Below, one piece after another: positions 21,130 to 32,953 of a stretch of DNA of 64,000 bases. The notes below the pieces were generated by a model. The model had not been told where the DNA came from. It ran no database searches and was given only the letters and a program-made list of their open reading frames with translations. The position numbers and the translations under genes are program-made. Each line of letters begins with the position of its first letter. Position 1 is the first letter of the stretch. Location: NCBI GenBank assembly GCA_964036155.1, contig OZ038423.1, positions 33,123,249-33,187,248 on the forward strand, written 5' to 3'. Source of the stretch: Diploscapter coronatus (taxonomy: Eukaryota; Nematoda; Chromadorea; Rhabditida; Rhabditidae).

Positions 21130-21468
21130 ACGGTCAAATATGATGTCAAAATATTCGCAGCGGTATAACTAAATATTGGAGCAGTCGGAAAGTTTTAAAA
21201 ATACCCAAACCCGGAAAAAATGACTCAACCTAACCCCTAAATTAACATTTTTCAATGCAAAACCCCGCGGCGGCACGCGGATGCGAAAATGATGAGCTGA
21301 TTTTTGGCACAGGCCAGTTTCATGGGATTTATCACCTATCGTCGATCTATATTAGGGCTTTTTATGCCTTCGCAGTCTAAACATGACTTGCCTCCTATTT
21401 TGGAGGCCCCCGTACCATCACTTTTTGTACACTGCCGCGGTTTTACAAGGGGACGGAGTTTGCGCTCT
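21130..21468. other. GC-richer non-coding block with a perfect hairpin
   Basis: Between the lustrin-type gene and the fragments above is a block richer in GC than its surroundings (AAAACCCCGCGGCGGCACGC near 21263). It contains the exact hairpin GCCTCCTATTTTGGAGGC at 21391-21408. No open frame is convincing. It might be a non-coding RNA gene, a repeat or 3' flank. Confidence 0.3.
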
Positions 21469-23578
21469 CTAGCCAATAGCCAAACAATAACTCAGAAACT
21501 GACCATTTGGGGGACAATCCTGTGAGTCATTGCACGAAATTGGCTCGCCATCGATTAAAGGAGTTGGGGAAGCTAAACAACCAGAAGGAGATCGATAGCG
21601 TGAAAAAGGCTGTACTGAAGTTGAAGAACAACAAATGGTCACGCCAGTCTGAAACAATAAGGATAATTGATTGACAGAGTTGTAGCAAACGATTACAGTA
21701 GTGCTTGGAGAGCAGTTGTGATTGATTGGACATGTGTTGATTGTCGTAGTGGAACAAAGTCGAGGCAGACCATTGAGAAGATAGGCTCGTCCATTAGCAC
21801 AAATTAGAGAATTCGAAAGACGACAACATAGGAATGAAGAAGCTGCTGTGGATGAAGTAGACGATGGCACGCAGCTGAAGCCATATGGGCAGCTAGAATA
21901 AAAAGGGTGTAGTGCTAGCTTTCAGACTGATGACTTACGAAGTATCAGTTATTGCAGAGCAAGTGCGCGGAATATTTGAATTATCGACAAACGGGTTCCA
22001 TCCAATTGGACAGCCTTGACTTCCGCCACCAGGAGAGGATCCCGAAAGACAGCAAACAAATGTGGAGGGAGTGGTTGATTGAGAGCAATCATAACCAGCG
22101 GGACAGGTCGAAACTTGAGAAGGATTGCATGTTGGTGGGGTAGCTCCTAAATACGAAATAGCACTAATCTCTGGCCTCTCGCATTCCACATCCACACCCG
22201 CTTTTTCTTTTCCCTATCTCCCTCCCTTAGTATCTCCTTAAAAAGTGGGTGTGGACTACAAAGGGCCCTAATCTCGGTAGGAAATATCACCAGCGGTTGG
22301 CTGATAAACTTGTCTTCCATCTGCACAGCCTAATGCGGATGAAGATGAGCTGCAGCATATGAATTGGGCCAGAACGGTCGAAAGCTGACACGTGTAGCCG
22401 GGCTAAGAAAGAAGAGGTGAAGAGAAGAGTGAAGGGCAAACCGTATTGCAAGCGGATCCGACAGAAGTGCAGGTCTGCACATTGCCCGAAGGGGTGAGCA
22501 GAGCGTTTCCATTATTGGGACAAACACGAGGAGTCGTCGAGGGAATGCAACACACAAATACGGTGGACGAACGAATCGACTGAATACAAACGGATCCGGA
22601 AGGGCAGGCAGAGGGAGACAGAGGAGAGCAGGTGGTTGGACCCGCGGGGCCCTGTACTGGAGTGTAGTTGGCCGGACAATCAGATTGGGAAGGAGAAGTG
22701 GAGCAGCAGACGAATGTCGACGTTGTACCCACCGCTAATTGGCATGAATAGCCGAGAGGGCAGTTCGACGAGGACTGTGCGCTCAGACAATAACGAGCTC
22801 GACCGTTTTCCTGTAAAACTACTACTACTGAGAAATACGAAGAAACCCCATTGCCCACCGTGTAGAGTGAAAGATTGGAAGGACAAGTGGGAAACTGCAC
22901 AGAGCCAGAAGTACAGCAGAGAAAGATGGAGAGGACATTCGACGACTGCACGCAGGAGAATCCCGTCTCACAGGTAGTGGGATCGTTTTGAAGGCAAGGT
23001 ACGTAAATGGCAGAGGATGGCTGCGGAATTGCGTTGTTGGGACACTGAGGAATGGAAGAAGGCGGCGGAGTTGTCGAAGTCGAAGATGAGCAGCAAATGT
23101 TGGTGCTGCCTCCACTGTTCAGGGCTGATGCACATACCGCACTGATAGATGAATTCTCAGCATAAACTAAACGAATTCTTAAAGTCAACTTACTTAGTCG
23201 CACATTCTGCAGTTGTTCCTGGCTGTGTGCAGAAAATCGACGTGCCAGCTGCATTAAGAACGGGCGTCTGATTGGGAAGAGGGCATTGGAATGTCGACTG
23301 ACTGACGACTCGAGTTGGAACTGTCCAACATCTGAGTGAAGAATAATACGAAAAGAACTTGTAAACGTTTTCGAACCGCGAATAACCGCATGAAACGAGG
23401 CAGTGTTCCTTATCGAGAGAGAAAAAGGGCATGCCTCCCTTTCGTCTCTCGAAAATATCCACTATTTCGTTTCATGCGGTTGCTCGCGGTTCGAAAACGT
23501 TGCAAGTCTACAAGAATACGAAAAGAGTGTTCGAAGAAAAACATACAGAACTGTGATAAGGAGAATAGCATCGAACAT
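21469..23578 (-). CDS. Secreted cysteine-rich protein with repeated lustrin-type (CC-end) modules
   Basis: Minus-strand exons: 23547-23578, 23194-23331, 22847-23141, 22442-22810, 22291-22402, 21939-22146, 21697-21892, 21469-21648; 509 aa, phases consistent. The signal peptide spans exons 1-2 (MFDAILLITVLCWTVPTRVV). About seven modules follow the lustrin pattern C-P...C....CP-x-GY-x-C....F-x-CC, for example TCPAGYDCSQSTTPSTFVCC, NCPLGYSCQLAVGTTSTFVC and ACPSGSVCIQSIRSSTVFVC. Linkers are Ser/Thr/Pro-rich. Such proteins are extracellular, often cuticle- or matrix-associated; the function here is unknown. Introns 22811-22846 (36 bp) and 21649-21696 (48 bp) are multiples of three without stops, so both can be read through. 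The last module ends abruptly (DCPPNGQFLSYCLAIG) without the CC, suggesting truncation or a missed terminal exon. The first intron holds a family A element. Confidence 0.82.
22182..22268. repeat. Family I hairpin, copy 1
   Basis: CCACATCCACACCCGCTTTT pairs with AAAAAGTGGGTGTGG and is followed by ACTACAAAGGG. It lies in a lustrin-gene intron. Arms match 50305-50402. Confidence 0.65.
23357..23509. repeat. Family A-related MITE with ~10-bp target duplication
   Basis: Arms TGTAAACGTTTTCGAACCGC and GCGGTTCGAAAACGTTGCAA enclose the family A core (CGAGAGAGAAAAAGGGCATG). Direct flanks AATACGAAAAG occur on both sides (about 23345 and 23515), a duplication of about 10-11 bp. It lies in the first intron of the lustrin-type gene. 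Confidence 0.8.
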
Positions 23579-24322
23579 GGCATAGCTTCACATAGTAAAT
23601 CAGTCAATCGGGTAGAGAAGGATGAATGGAATGAAAATCGAAGTGAGAAGAGTAGAGAAGGAAAGAAGGAGGTGGGAATGAAAATGGAAAGAGCAGTCTG
23701 TGCGACTGTGCTGTTGGTGATGCGGTGTTTGCATAGCTGTGTGTCCACTCTGTTCTCACAGAAAGAACTGAGAGGGTGAGTCCAAACCTAAGCGCGGTCT
23801 AACAATCCATAGCCATTTGAAAGGGTGACTTTAGGAGAAACTTAATTAATGACGCTCTTATTAGAATAAAAGTGATGCCTGTATCTTACATGTGTCCTCC
23901 ATGCCTATACCTAATCTTTTCTTTCTAGTGAAATCTAAGGTAAAGTTGACCTAGCCTACCTGTACTTTACTCGTAGGTATCTTTGCTCACTAAAATCAAT
24001 GATAAGAAAATTTGAATAAATACAATTTTCTGAGTGAAGACTAGCTTTATAACTATAGAAGGATCTAACGATAAAAAATTGAAAAAAAAAATCTGGTTAT
24101 GCATCACTTGTTTCACTGAAAACATTGCTAGCACAATTTGTCTCCACTTTAAAAGTTTTTAGACTTATTTGAAAATTGATTAATTTCAGACGATGTGCAC
24201 AAGGACTGATTATTCCCTCGAACGGACAATCGAGTAAAATCATCTGGATGCTGTGTGTCTACATAAAATACGTCGTCTTCTTTTTCACGCTGGTGAGAAA
24301 AATTCTTACTTTTATTTTATTC

Positions 24323-24415
24323 GGCCCCTGTATTTACAGATGGCTCTTTTTCTTATTTCTCCGCTTTTCCTACGTTCCCTGCCCTCCCTATCCGTCTATA
24401 AATACAGCTGTCTGT
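24323..24415. repeat. Family H hairpin, copy 1
   Basis: GGCCCCTGTATTTACAGATG at one end and GTCTATAAATACAGC at the other, with an internal CTTATTTCTCCGCTTTTCCT tract shared (as reverse complement) with 38523-38621 and 48795-48884. Confidence 0.7.
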
Positions 24416-25440
24416 GTATATCATCCGTCTGTAAGTACAAGCGGGCTATTCAACATTCTAAACTTCTTTTTTTTTTTTTTTTTTAATTTTCCTACGTTAT
24501 ATTTTGAGCTTAACCTTCGATTTTGCTCGGAGATAGAAAGCCTACAATAATTTATTCTTTAAAAAGACTTTAAAGAAAAAGAAATTTCTTGAGTTGTATC
24601 TTTAGGTAGAAAACTACAGCAATTTACTAACAAAATAAGAGCGTTTCATGAAGTTCGTCAAAGAGCAGAAAGATTAAATCTATTGCTAAAATTTGGACGT
24701 TTCATCGTCGAATATGACTAATTGGCGGACATTCAAAAGTACCACTTTTCTGTCCCTGCTCCACGCCTTTCTTCTCATCGCTACCATCATTTGGCCAGTT
24801 TTTACAAAATTTAAATGTTTAAAAATTTAGCCATTTTGAAAAGGAATAGAACTTTCGAAATTTTAAAGCTTTCGAATTTTGAAAACGTTGTATTGTCTCG
24901 AGTATCTTAACTTTACTTATTTTAATCATTTCTCATTCGGGATAAGGTGCTGGAAAATCAAATTTGAGGCAAGCAATTTACCATAGCGATAAATGGGTTT
25001 ACTGCTTGCAAAATCGTTAATTTACGCATAATTCTTGAGTCCATTGTTAAAGCTAGGTTTCGAGGTAAAACCCCCCTCCCCTTTCTATAATCCTGGAGCA
25101 AATTTCAAGTTTCCAAACCAGCAAAAAATTACTTTTCCCCAAGTCTAAACTAATTATACTGAAAAATAATTGCTTGAAAATGAGCCAAGAAAAATTTCAA
25201 AAGATAAAACTTTATTATTTTAGGAAAAGTCGATATTTTGTGGAAAGAAGGGTAAAAACGAAACTTTAGCTTAAAAAAATTGAAACACAGACGAAAGTTG
25301 ACCTGTAAAATTGAATGATGATCGAATGATTGTTTGATAATTTTGAGATCTTTAAACTTTGAAAATATCACGATATTGGCATAATTTTGGTAAATTAGCA
25401 TAAACCTAGCGGATTCTGAGTAGAAAATGCAATTATTGTC

Positions 25441-25558
25441 AGACTTCTCAAACCCGACTCGCAGAAAAATAGCGTGTCGTATTGAAAGGAAAGGATACGC
25501 CGTCTTTCTCTTTCGAAACGATGTGCTATTTTTCTGTGGGTCGAGTTTTAAGAAGTCT
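25441..25558. repeat. Family A MITE with 10-bp target duplication
   Basis: AGACTTCTCAAACCCGACTC at the left and GGGTCGAGTTTTAAGAAGTC at the right are inverted repeats. The element is flanked on both sides by AATTATTGTC, an exact 10-bp direct repeat, a length typical of Mutator-like insertions. Confidence 0.9.
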
Positions 25559-25716
25559 AATTATTGTCGTAAATCTTAAGATTTGATAAGTTTCTTTTTA
25601 CACCGGGGCGAAAATGACAAAATTAGGTAGATTTTCAAATTTTATCGCCTATGAAAATTAGAGGAAATAATCTGTTTTTGAGCTTGAAATTTTTGAAAGA
25701 CAGTAACTCTTGGATC

Positions 25717-28700
25717 TCACAATAATCGAAATAATAGAAAAATTAGAATATATGAAATCCAAAAGGAAGAGGAGATTTGGGATTTTTCTGAAGAATTTAA
25801 CGCCATTAGCATATCCCTATCGTTACAGTAGTCTCCGACGCAGCTGCACAGCGTCACCTAAAATAGTATACTTTTAAGTGGATAAAAATGCTTCTAAAAA
25901 GAAAGATGATAAATTTCTCCATAGGAAATTTGTATAAATTGCACTTTCGAAACTTAAGATCGCATTATTTTCAATGGAAAATGTTTAAAAAAAACTCCTA
26001 TTTAGATGAAAATTTTTGCTATTCAAAGTTTTAAAGAGGTAAAAACACTTCGAAAGTGTGAAAAGAAGACAACTTACTCCATCTCTATCATTGCTCAGAG
26101 GGTAGAGTCTCAGCAATTTTCGATCGGTTTGGCGGCAAGTTCTCGAAACATGGGCATTCGATAAAATATTTTTCACGTCCTCGTCTAAACCGAACAGCAA
26201 GAATCGATCCAAACAACCCCGAAAAATGCCCTTTTGGTCGGTGAAAACTGAAAATTTCTTCTTTCATCTTTTAGGTTTCAAACATTTCAATATATTGGTT
26301 TCGGGGAATTCTTTTATGAGATTAGACTAGGTATTTTGGCCTAAGAATTTGAAAGAATTCTATTTCATATCACTATTTACCCTCAAAAGATACTTTATCT
26401 TTATTTTTATTTCTTTTCTTTTCTTTCCGCTTCCCGCTTTATCTCTTCATTTTTCCATACTATTTCTCTTGCGGCCTACTTGGAGCACAGTTTCCGCTTT
26501 TCTATTGCGCCAGAGTCATGCATTTGCAATCACTTTCAATGAGATCCGCGTTATTAGTTGCCAAGAGAAATTGCTTTGGAAAGGGAGACATAGTACGGGG
26601 AAGGTGAAGTGGAAAAGAAGTTGGAGAAAACAATTTTCAATAGATTTCTTTTGAAAATTAGAATAACTGAAAAGTATTTTTTATAAAAAATTTTAATGAA
26701 AAGCTACAGACGAACTTTTGAAGAACAAATTCCTGCTAAAATACGAAATTTTAGAAAGTATCGGTTTCAGATACCAAACATGAAAATGTAAATCACGGCG
26801 CACCGCGCATAATTAGGTTTGCCTTGGTTCTTCTCACTTCTAAGGTACGAATGCGCATATTAGTCGGGATAATTTATTCGTAAAATAAAACACTCGACTT
26901 TACGACATACTGTAGCTCTCTATTTTTCTTTGCCACCTCTCTTTCAATACATTGCAAATTAGGTTCTCTAATATTCAACGCTCATTATTCATCTCTTTAG
27001 CGCTGAATACAAGTTGACTGATGACAATTTTAAACCACACAACCTGCGGAGAAAGGTCTGAATAGAAATGGGGCAACACGAATATGGGTAGTACGAAATA
27101 GATAGAAATTTTAGATTTTCAAAAATATTCAGGAGAATAATGATTATACGAATTTTAAGTTTTACAACAAAAAATCTACATTTTTACATAAGTTTCAAAA
27201 CGTTCAGAAATGTTCGATTGGGTTTCCTCTTGAAATACGTCTTGAATTGGCGTCATTTTAACAAAAAAATTGCATTTTAAGATTCCCTAATTCAGATAAG
27301 CAATATCGATATTTGCACACACTTCTCATTTCTTTCTTTCCAAGGAATCGCTAATTTGCTATAATTTCAACGGCTCTGTTCATATTCATAGTGGAAGCGC
27401 TATAGGGTATATCCATCCTTTTCACGCTAAATTTTCTATCTTTTCCCCCTTCAAAATTCTTAGTATTTTAATTTTCTTTCTTTTTCTCTTCAAAATTCTC
27501 TATATTGTCATTTCTTTCTTTTTCTCTATCACTTTTTCCTTCATAAAACAAAATACGCTTGCGATAATTCGCAATTAGAATGCCATTCATTGATCACTAC
27601 GCCAAGCTAAATTGGACTCTAAGATACGAAATGCATTTTTTTCGTCGAAAAGACTAGGTTTCAAAAAATGAATTGATTCTTCTAGTTTTGTTGTAAATGC
27701 ATATGGAAAATTTTATTAGAAATTCAAAATTAAATGACATTTTGAACTTTTTGATCTTCGTAATACAAAATATTCCCGACTTTTCCCCATTTTACAACAA
27801 CTTCAAAACATTTTGTCTCGACGAATGAAAGACAAAAGAGTGCCCTTCTCCGTTTGGATGAAATTCGATGCCCCTTTTTCATGACCATGTATGGGCGGCA
27901 AAAGTGTTGCCGGAAATGGCTAATTGCGCTATTTTGCATAGACGTGAAATAGTACGGAATTTTAATAGAAAATAATAGACCCTTTTCCGATTTTTATATG
28001 AGTTTCAAGATTACTTTTTCAAATTTGTTCATAGGAAGAAAACCATATTCTTCTCTAACTTTTCTAATCTGAATATCAAAGATTGGCAGAAATAAGGTCC
28101 GAATATTTTCACCGCTGTCTCGAAATTATCCAATGCAATGCTAATTTTCCTTGGTTTACCCCGTGAGTTGGGATTTAGTTACTTCGTTATCTCGCACCTG
28201 TCCAGGGATAAATGAAATGAAATGGAGTCAGTGAGTGAGAAAATCAGAATATGCTCACAATAAAGCCTAAATTGCACACATTTACGGACATTTTACGAGT
28301 CACTAAGGGCGTGTTCAGGCTTTGTTCACTCTAGAACGAACATTGGGGAATAGTGCGTTCGGTATGAAAGCGGAAAGATGCGCTATTTTCTGTACTCTAA
28401 TATCGAACAACGCTATTTCTCAATGTTCGTTCTAGAGCGAACAAAGTCTGAACGTGCCCTAGAACTAAAGACTTGATTAGAAGAGAGATATACTACAAAT
28501 AACTATTGGTTGTTGAAAATTTCAGTTTTTGGCTGAAAGCCCTACTCTTTATAAGTTTGAAATTTACCCAAAAAATGTCTTTCGAAGATTTCATAAATTA
28601 TATATGAAAAATGAGGGGATTTCGATTAAGATCGCAATTTAGTTTAGATTAAAAGGCAAGTATTTTAATGAGCTGGAAAAATTAGATTATTTTCGCGGAT

Positions 28701-31435
28701 TTATTTCCCGCGAATCGTGTTTGCATTCTAGATGAAATAATTCACAAAGATGTGCGCTCGCTCACTTTCACACGAATCAAACAACTATTCCCCCATTTAA
28801 GCTGCAAATTACTCGGAGAAAAAGACAAATTAGTGATTTTCGGTGATTTCTTATTATTTCAGAAAAAAATTGAAAAGGTGAGCTTCAATTTTTCTAAAGT
28901 TTGATGCTGAATATTTGAGACAATATTTGTTGTTCATAAGATTTTAAGAAAAATGCCTCAAAACTACCCTATTTTTGCATTTTTACTTTGCTTTGTTTGA
29001 CCTATTTTCTTGTGCTTTCTTCATTTTAAATCGGACTCGAAAACTTGAGTTTTTGACGAGGAAAAATGATGAAGAAAATGGTTATGAGGCGAGAAATAAG
29101 GCAAGGAGAGAAGGCCGGAAAAGAGAAAATATGAAAACATCACTTCACAAAGATTGAGCCTGGAAACCCCATCATAAATTTACTCGCTTTTCCTAGAGTT
29201 TACTTTTTGCCCTCTTGAGATTCAATACTCTCTCACTTTATAAGTAATCATTCATTTTTAGACGTTCTAGAATCTATCCCAACCAGTTTTAAGCTGCTAT
29301 GTTTTATTATTAGGAGAAATAGAAAATTAGAGGAGAGAATAATTAGAAAAATAACGTGTAAAGTAGGGAACACAGAAAAGTTTTCAAAACAATAGTTGGA
29401 AAAAAATTCTAGCGGACGTTGCTAGGCTAAGAGCCATGAATATTGAACGATTTTGCAAAAACTCAAAAACCCCTGAAATACAGGAATTCCACTCTGCGTC
29501 TTTTCCCCTTTTCTATAATGGAACATGAAAGCTCTGCTCGAATTTTCATTTTTGAAACGATAATGCATTTTCTTACGTGAAGCTTTTCAAGTTCCGAGAC
29601 AAAAATCATTTCTAAATTTGGAAAACTCCATCTTTGGAAAAAAAATTAGGTTTTATCAAGATTTTTTTCTGAAGGAAAGTTTTTTCTAGTGTTCTGCTAT
29701 CTTACGATATTGCAGAAGAATTTTTCGTTATTTTATATGGTTAGTTTGAAACATATTAAATAATTTTTGGGGCAAATTTGAAAGACGTCTAAAAATTCAT
29801 GATTAGTGATTTTGTGACCCTATATTTTTCAAGGCAAGTAATTTTGTTTCGAAAAATCGCTTGCATAGCTAAATATATACCCGAGACCCATAACTTTTTT
29901 CCCTTTCCATCTTTTCTTCCCTTTCTGGTAGTTGCTCAGAAATTAATAACCTTTTCGTCGGTTTCATCATTTTTGGAGGTCTATAAGACGCAAATAAAAC
30001 CCAGAAATGCAATTCTCATGAGCGAGGAGAAAAATGAAGAAAGTAAGATAATTAAAAAATATAAAATTATTTTGAAAAAATGAAAAATTGGCAAAAATAA
30101 TTAGTCGAGAAATTAGATTTTTCGAGGAACAAATCATTTTAAAGTTGATAAAATAGTTAGTTGAAAGATTCGATTCTTGAAAAGTATAAAAATTTTTAAA
30201 AAATTAAAAAAAAAAAAAAAAAAACTCACAATCTTGTTGATCAATCCTTTCCACCAAAGTAAAACAGGCCGAAGTGCATGGAACGACGCCAATTGCTAAA
30301 ATGCATAAGTTTTTTTTCTCTTCTAAATAATGTCAATTTTCCTGGAGCGAATTATCACTCGGAAAATTCCTTCATCTTGAGCCTTTCCAGAAGCATATTC
30401 AAAATTGTCATAATTGATAGAATTCTACTTTTAAAGGGATAAATTTGTATTTATTTTCTAAAAATTCCAAATTCCCCCATAATTGATAGGACTAAAAATG
30501 TGCGCTAATCCGAGTATGGGACTCTAAATTTCGGCCCTTCGCTCCTCGCGCACGAGCGTTCTTTAACCCGAACTGCTGGAAGGCTGTCTCTTACTGCGTT
30601 TGGTGCCCTAAGCCACCACGATTTATTACATTTCTCGCTCTCTACACACCCCGCGGCCGCTTTTGCAACTCAAAAATGGCACGAAGGTTGAGACTAATTT
30701 TACGAGATGAGAGTACATTGTTACCAAAAATGGGTACTTTGTTAACAGAAGTAGAATATTTTTTGCCAAAAGTTATTCCGTCCCTCTTACTTGTTTCTCC
30801 ATATTATCTCTGCTTTGGTGGAAATGTATTCACAACTAATTTGACGAACTCATAAAATCTCGATTAGTAAATTTTAGAAGGGCCCTTGAAAGATTGCATT
30901 TTGACATAATAAATTTTAGAGGCTAGGGAGCAATATTTTGGCAATCTCATAAAATTATATGGCTTTTGAAAATGGGCATTGGCGCTTGACATTATGGATT
31001 GAGGGGAATAGTGTTTGTACTTTGCAACATAAAATTTGATTTCGAATTTTTAAAATGGGATTTAAACATTTTTTTTGACTTACTAGTATCAGGTTGCCAG
31101 CATCTATCAGTGAAATTTTTCGGCGGGTAATAATGATGCATTAATTGTTGCCATAATGGTAGATACGCATAAGAGCCGCAGCTAAAAATGTTCTTTAAGG
31201 TAAATTTTTATCGCACTTTCTATAAAAGTAACTTTTTCTGTACAAAATTATCTAGAATTTCAACAATCTTTTACAACTCTTTTCGGTTCAAAATTTTTAG
31301 ACTCACCATTTTAGAAAAAAGATTCCGATAAATTTACCTAAAGCAGTGTGATTTGTGGTATTGCATATATTCGTCGCCGATATTCGCGACGGTTTTGTGA
31401 ATCGACATGAAGATCAGCCCCAGCGACCACAACAT
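25717..31435 (-). CDS. GPI-anchored Ly-6-related protein, ODR-2/HOT-type (one small exon unresolved)
   Basis: Minus-strand exons recognised: 31338-31435, 30791-30835, 30230-30295, 26078-26247, 25717-25857. Exon 1 gives a signal peptide (MLWSLGLIFMSIHKTVA) and HKSHCFS-CEYISTKAEIIW; exon 3 gives IGVVPCTSACFTLVERIDQQ; exon 4 contains GIFRGCLDRFLLFGLDEDV and RTCRQTDRKLLRLYP; exon 5 gives VTLCSCVGDYCNDRD. This Cys order and the GC-x-R...C-x-C..DYCN ending match nematode ODR-2/HOT proteins, which are surface Ly-6 relatives; ODR-2 acts in olfaction. The tail FWISYILIFLLFRLL is a GPI-attachment signal. Phases agree from exon 3 to the stop. Between 30791 and 30295 the phase requires one more exon (length 3n+2) that I could not place. 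The intron 26248-30229 is about 4 kb, far longer than its neighbours. Confidence 0.75.
26248..30229 (-). other. Long intron of the HOT-type gene
   Basis: About 4 kb of AT-rich sequence between two in-phase exons. Apart from the family E element at 28304 I see no exon with matching splice sites. One open stretch near 27790-27940 reads on both strands and has no splice partner. The donor is followed by a T run of about 20 nt on the minus strand (A run at 30206-30224). Confidence 0.6.
28304..28462. repeat. Family E-type inverted-repeat element with TA flanks, copy 2
   Basis: Arms of about 60 bp: GGGCGTGTTCAGGCTTTGTT at the left and AACAAAGTCTGAACGTGCCC at the right, both continuing through CTCTAGAACGAACATT, and bordered by TA. 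The ends resemble those of 10519-10677 while the inner arms differ. Confidence 0.8.
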
Positions 31436-32953
31436 CACATGGCGTATACCAGCCGGGCTGCGAAATTAGCATATTGCAGAGATTACGGTATTTGAGGTAT
31501 AGATACGGAATCTCTTAGTTATGGAAGACTACACGTAAGGCTAATTTCTATTCTTCTTAGAAAACAGCATAAAACCACGAAAATTTAAAAATTTAGCATA
31601 GACTCAGACAAACTTTGACAGCCCAGTTGGCTAATTTCAGAATTAATATAGAAAGTGTCTATAAAATAAAAAAAATCATGAACTTTCTGTAAAAATAAAA
31701 AGGTCTGACGAAATATGAACATTTCGATAGGCTTCAAAGAAAGTATTTTTTATCTTCAACTGAAGCAAAAAATGATACAATCAAAAATTTCCAGAGAAAA
31801 TGATAATACGATACTTTATCAGAAAAGCTACAGTAAAACTTCGAAAAGAAGCTATATCAGCCATGTTTCCTGGCCTATTTCTTAACGCCAGAGTAGAGAT
31901 ATTACAGAGCCTCCTCATAATTTACAAAGCCTGTCGGCGCAAACGAAACACAAGCAAAATGAAATAGAGAAAGGCTCGAACGAACCTGGAGAAATAGTAC
32001 GAAAAATCGAGATCGAGCTAGAGAAAACTGGAAATATTGCTCGAAAATTAGAGAGTCAAAGATAAAGCTTCGGAATAGTACGCCAATTTCAGAGGGCTCA
32101 AGAGAAAAGAGGAAATGAAAGGGGACTGCTCCGCCCCTATTTAGGAAAAATAGGGGCTGATCTTTCGCCTCTTTTCGCCCTCTATTTTTGAAACGCTATT
32201 TCGCCTAGCTTTTCTCCGACTATATTGTTTTCAAACGCTGCTTCACCCATTTTAACCTATCCTTTTTTAAATGCTCCTATCTTTCCGCCCTCTAACTTTG
32301 AAGCGCTATTTTTCTCGCCGTTTTCTTTTTATCTCTTGTTTTTCAGCGCTATTTCGCCAGCTCATTCCTTAACTAATTGCTCTTACTAGTTTGAAGTCGA
32401 GCGTCGTGGTAGGAAGAGCTTATTTGCGAATCCGAAAAAATTCGAAAGGTCAAAAATGGAAAATTAGGAAAAAACAACAACAATGTTTCAATTTTTAAAA
32501 AAATCTATTTGATAAAATTTTTTTCGAAATCTTTGAAATGTGAAATACCCCCAGAAAATTGCTAACACAACGTTAACAGGAATAATTAGCATATCATTTT
32601 TTACAGTACTTTTACTTTATTTCTTCTCATCTTTTTCCTTTTTCTCTTTTCCCTCCTTTCTTTTCTCTATCTTTTCCCCTCTTTGCTTTGCGCTTACTCG
32701 TGTTTCGTACTTTCTCGTTGGCGCGTTCCGTTAATTTTTCGAATTTTAATTTTCATAAGAAAATATCACAACTGATAAAAATGCCTCTTACTGATAAAAT
32801 AGGGAAATAGGGATAAATTAACTAAGGTTAGAGGAGAGAAAACATTCTGAATTTGAACCTTTTCTACATCGGTCAACAAGCGTTTTCTGAAATTTTCTCG
32901 TTTTAATTTGTCGAATTCAATTTTTTTATTTAAAAATAAAAATTTCAGCAAAG
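31436..32953. promoter_or_regulatory. Divergent interval between the HOT-type gene and SMARCAL1
   Basis: No exon is supported. TTTCGCAG lies just upstream of the HOT-type ATG (on minus, about 31459-31466) and TTTCAG 5 bp upstream of the SMARCAL1 ATG (32943-32948); either could be a trans-splice or 5'-UTR intron acceptor. A pyrimidine-rich block occupies 32610-32700. The promoter role is inferred. Confidence 0.4.

Larger units (their letters stand above)
23579..25716. other. Gene-free stretch between the lustrin-type and HOT-type genes
   Basis: No exon is supported; the sequence is AT-rich with a T run at 24467-24484. It contains a family H hairpin (24323-24415) and a family A element (25441-25558). 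The promoter of the lustrin-type gene should lie in 23580-23900. Confidence 0.4.

Noticed and set aside
30500..30640. Open minus-strand segment containing ERSCARSEGPKF as the missing HOT-type exon
   Set aside because: It fits the phase at its start, but has no usable donor in the required phase and its base composition looks like a repeat end.
31338..31460. Structured non-coding RNA at a GC-rich island
   Set aside because: On the minus strand it reads as a signal-peptide exon with good acceptor and donor sites, in phase with a Ly-6-type exon.
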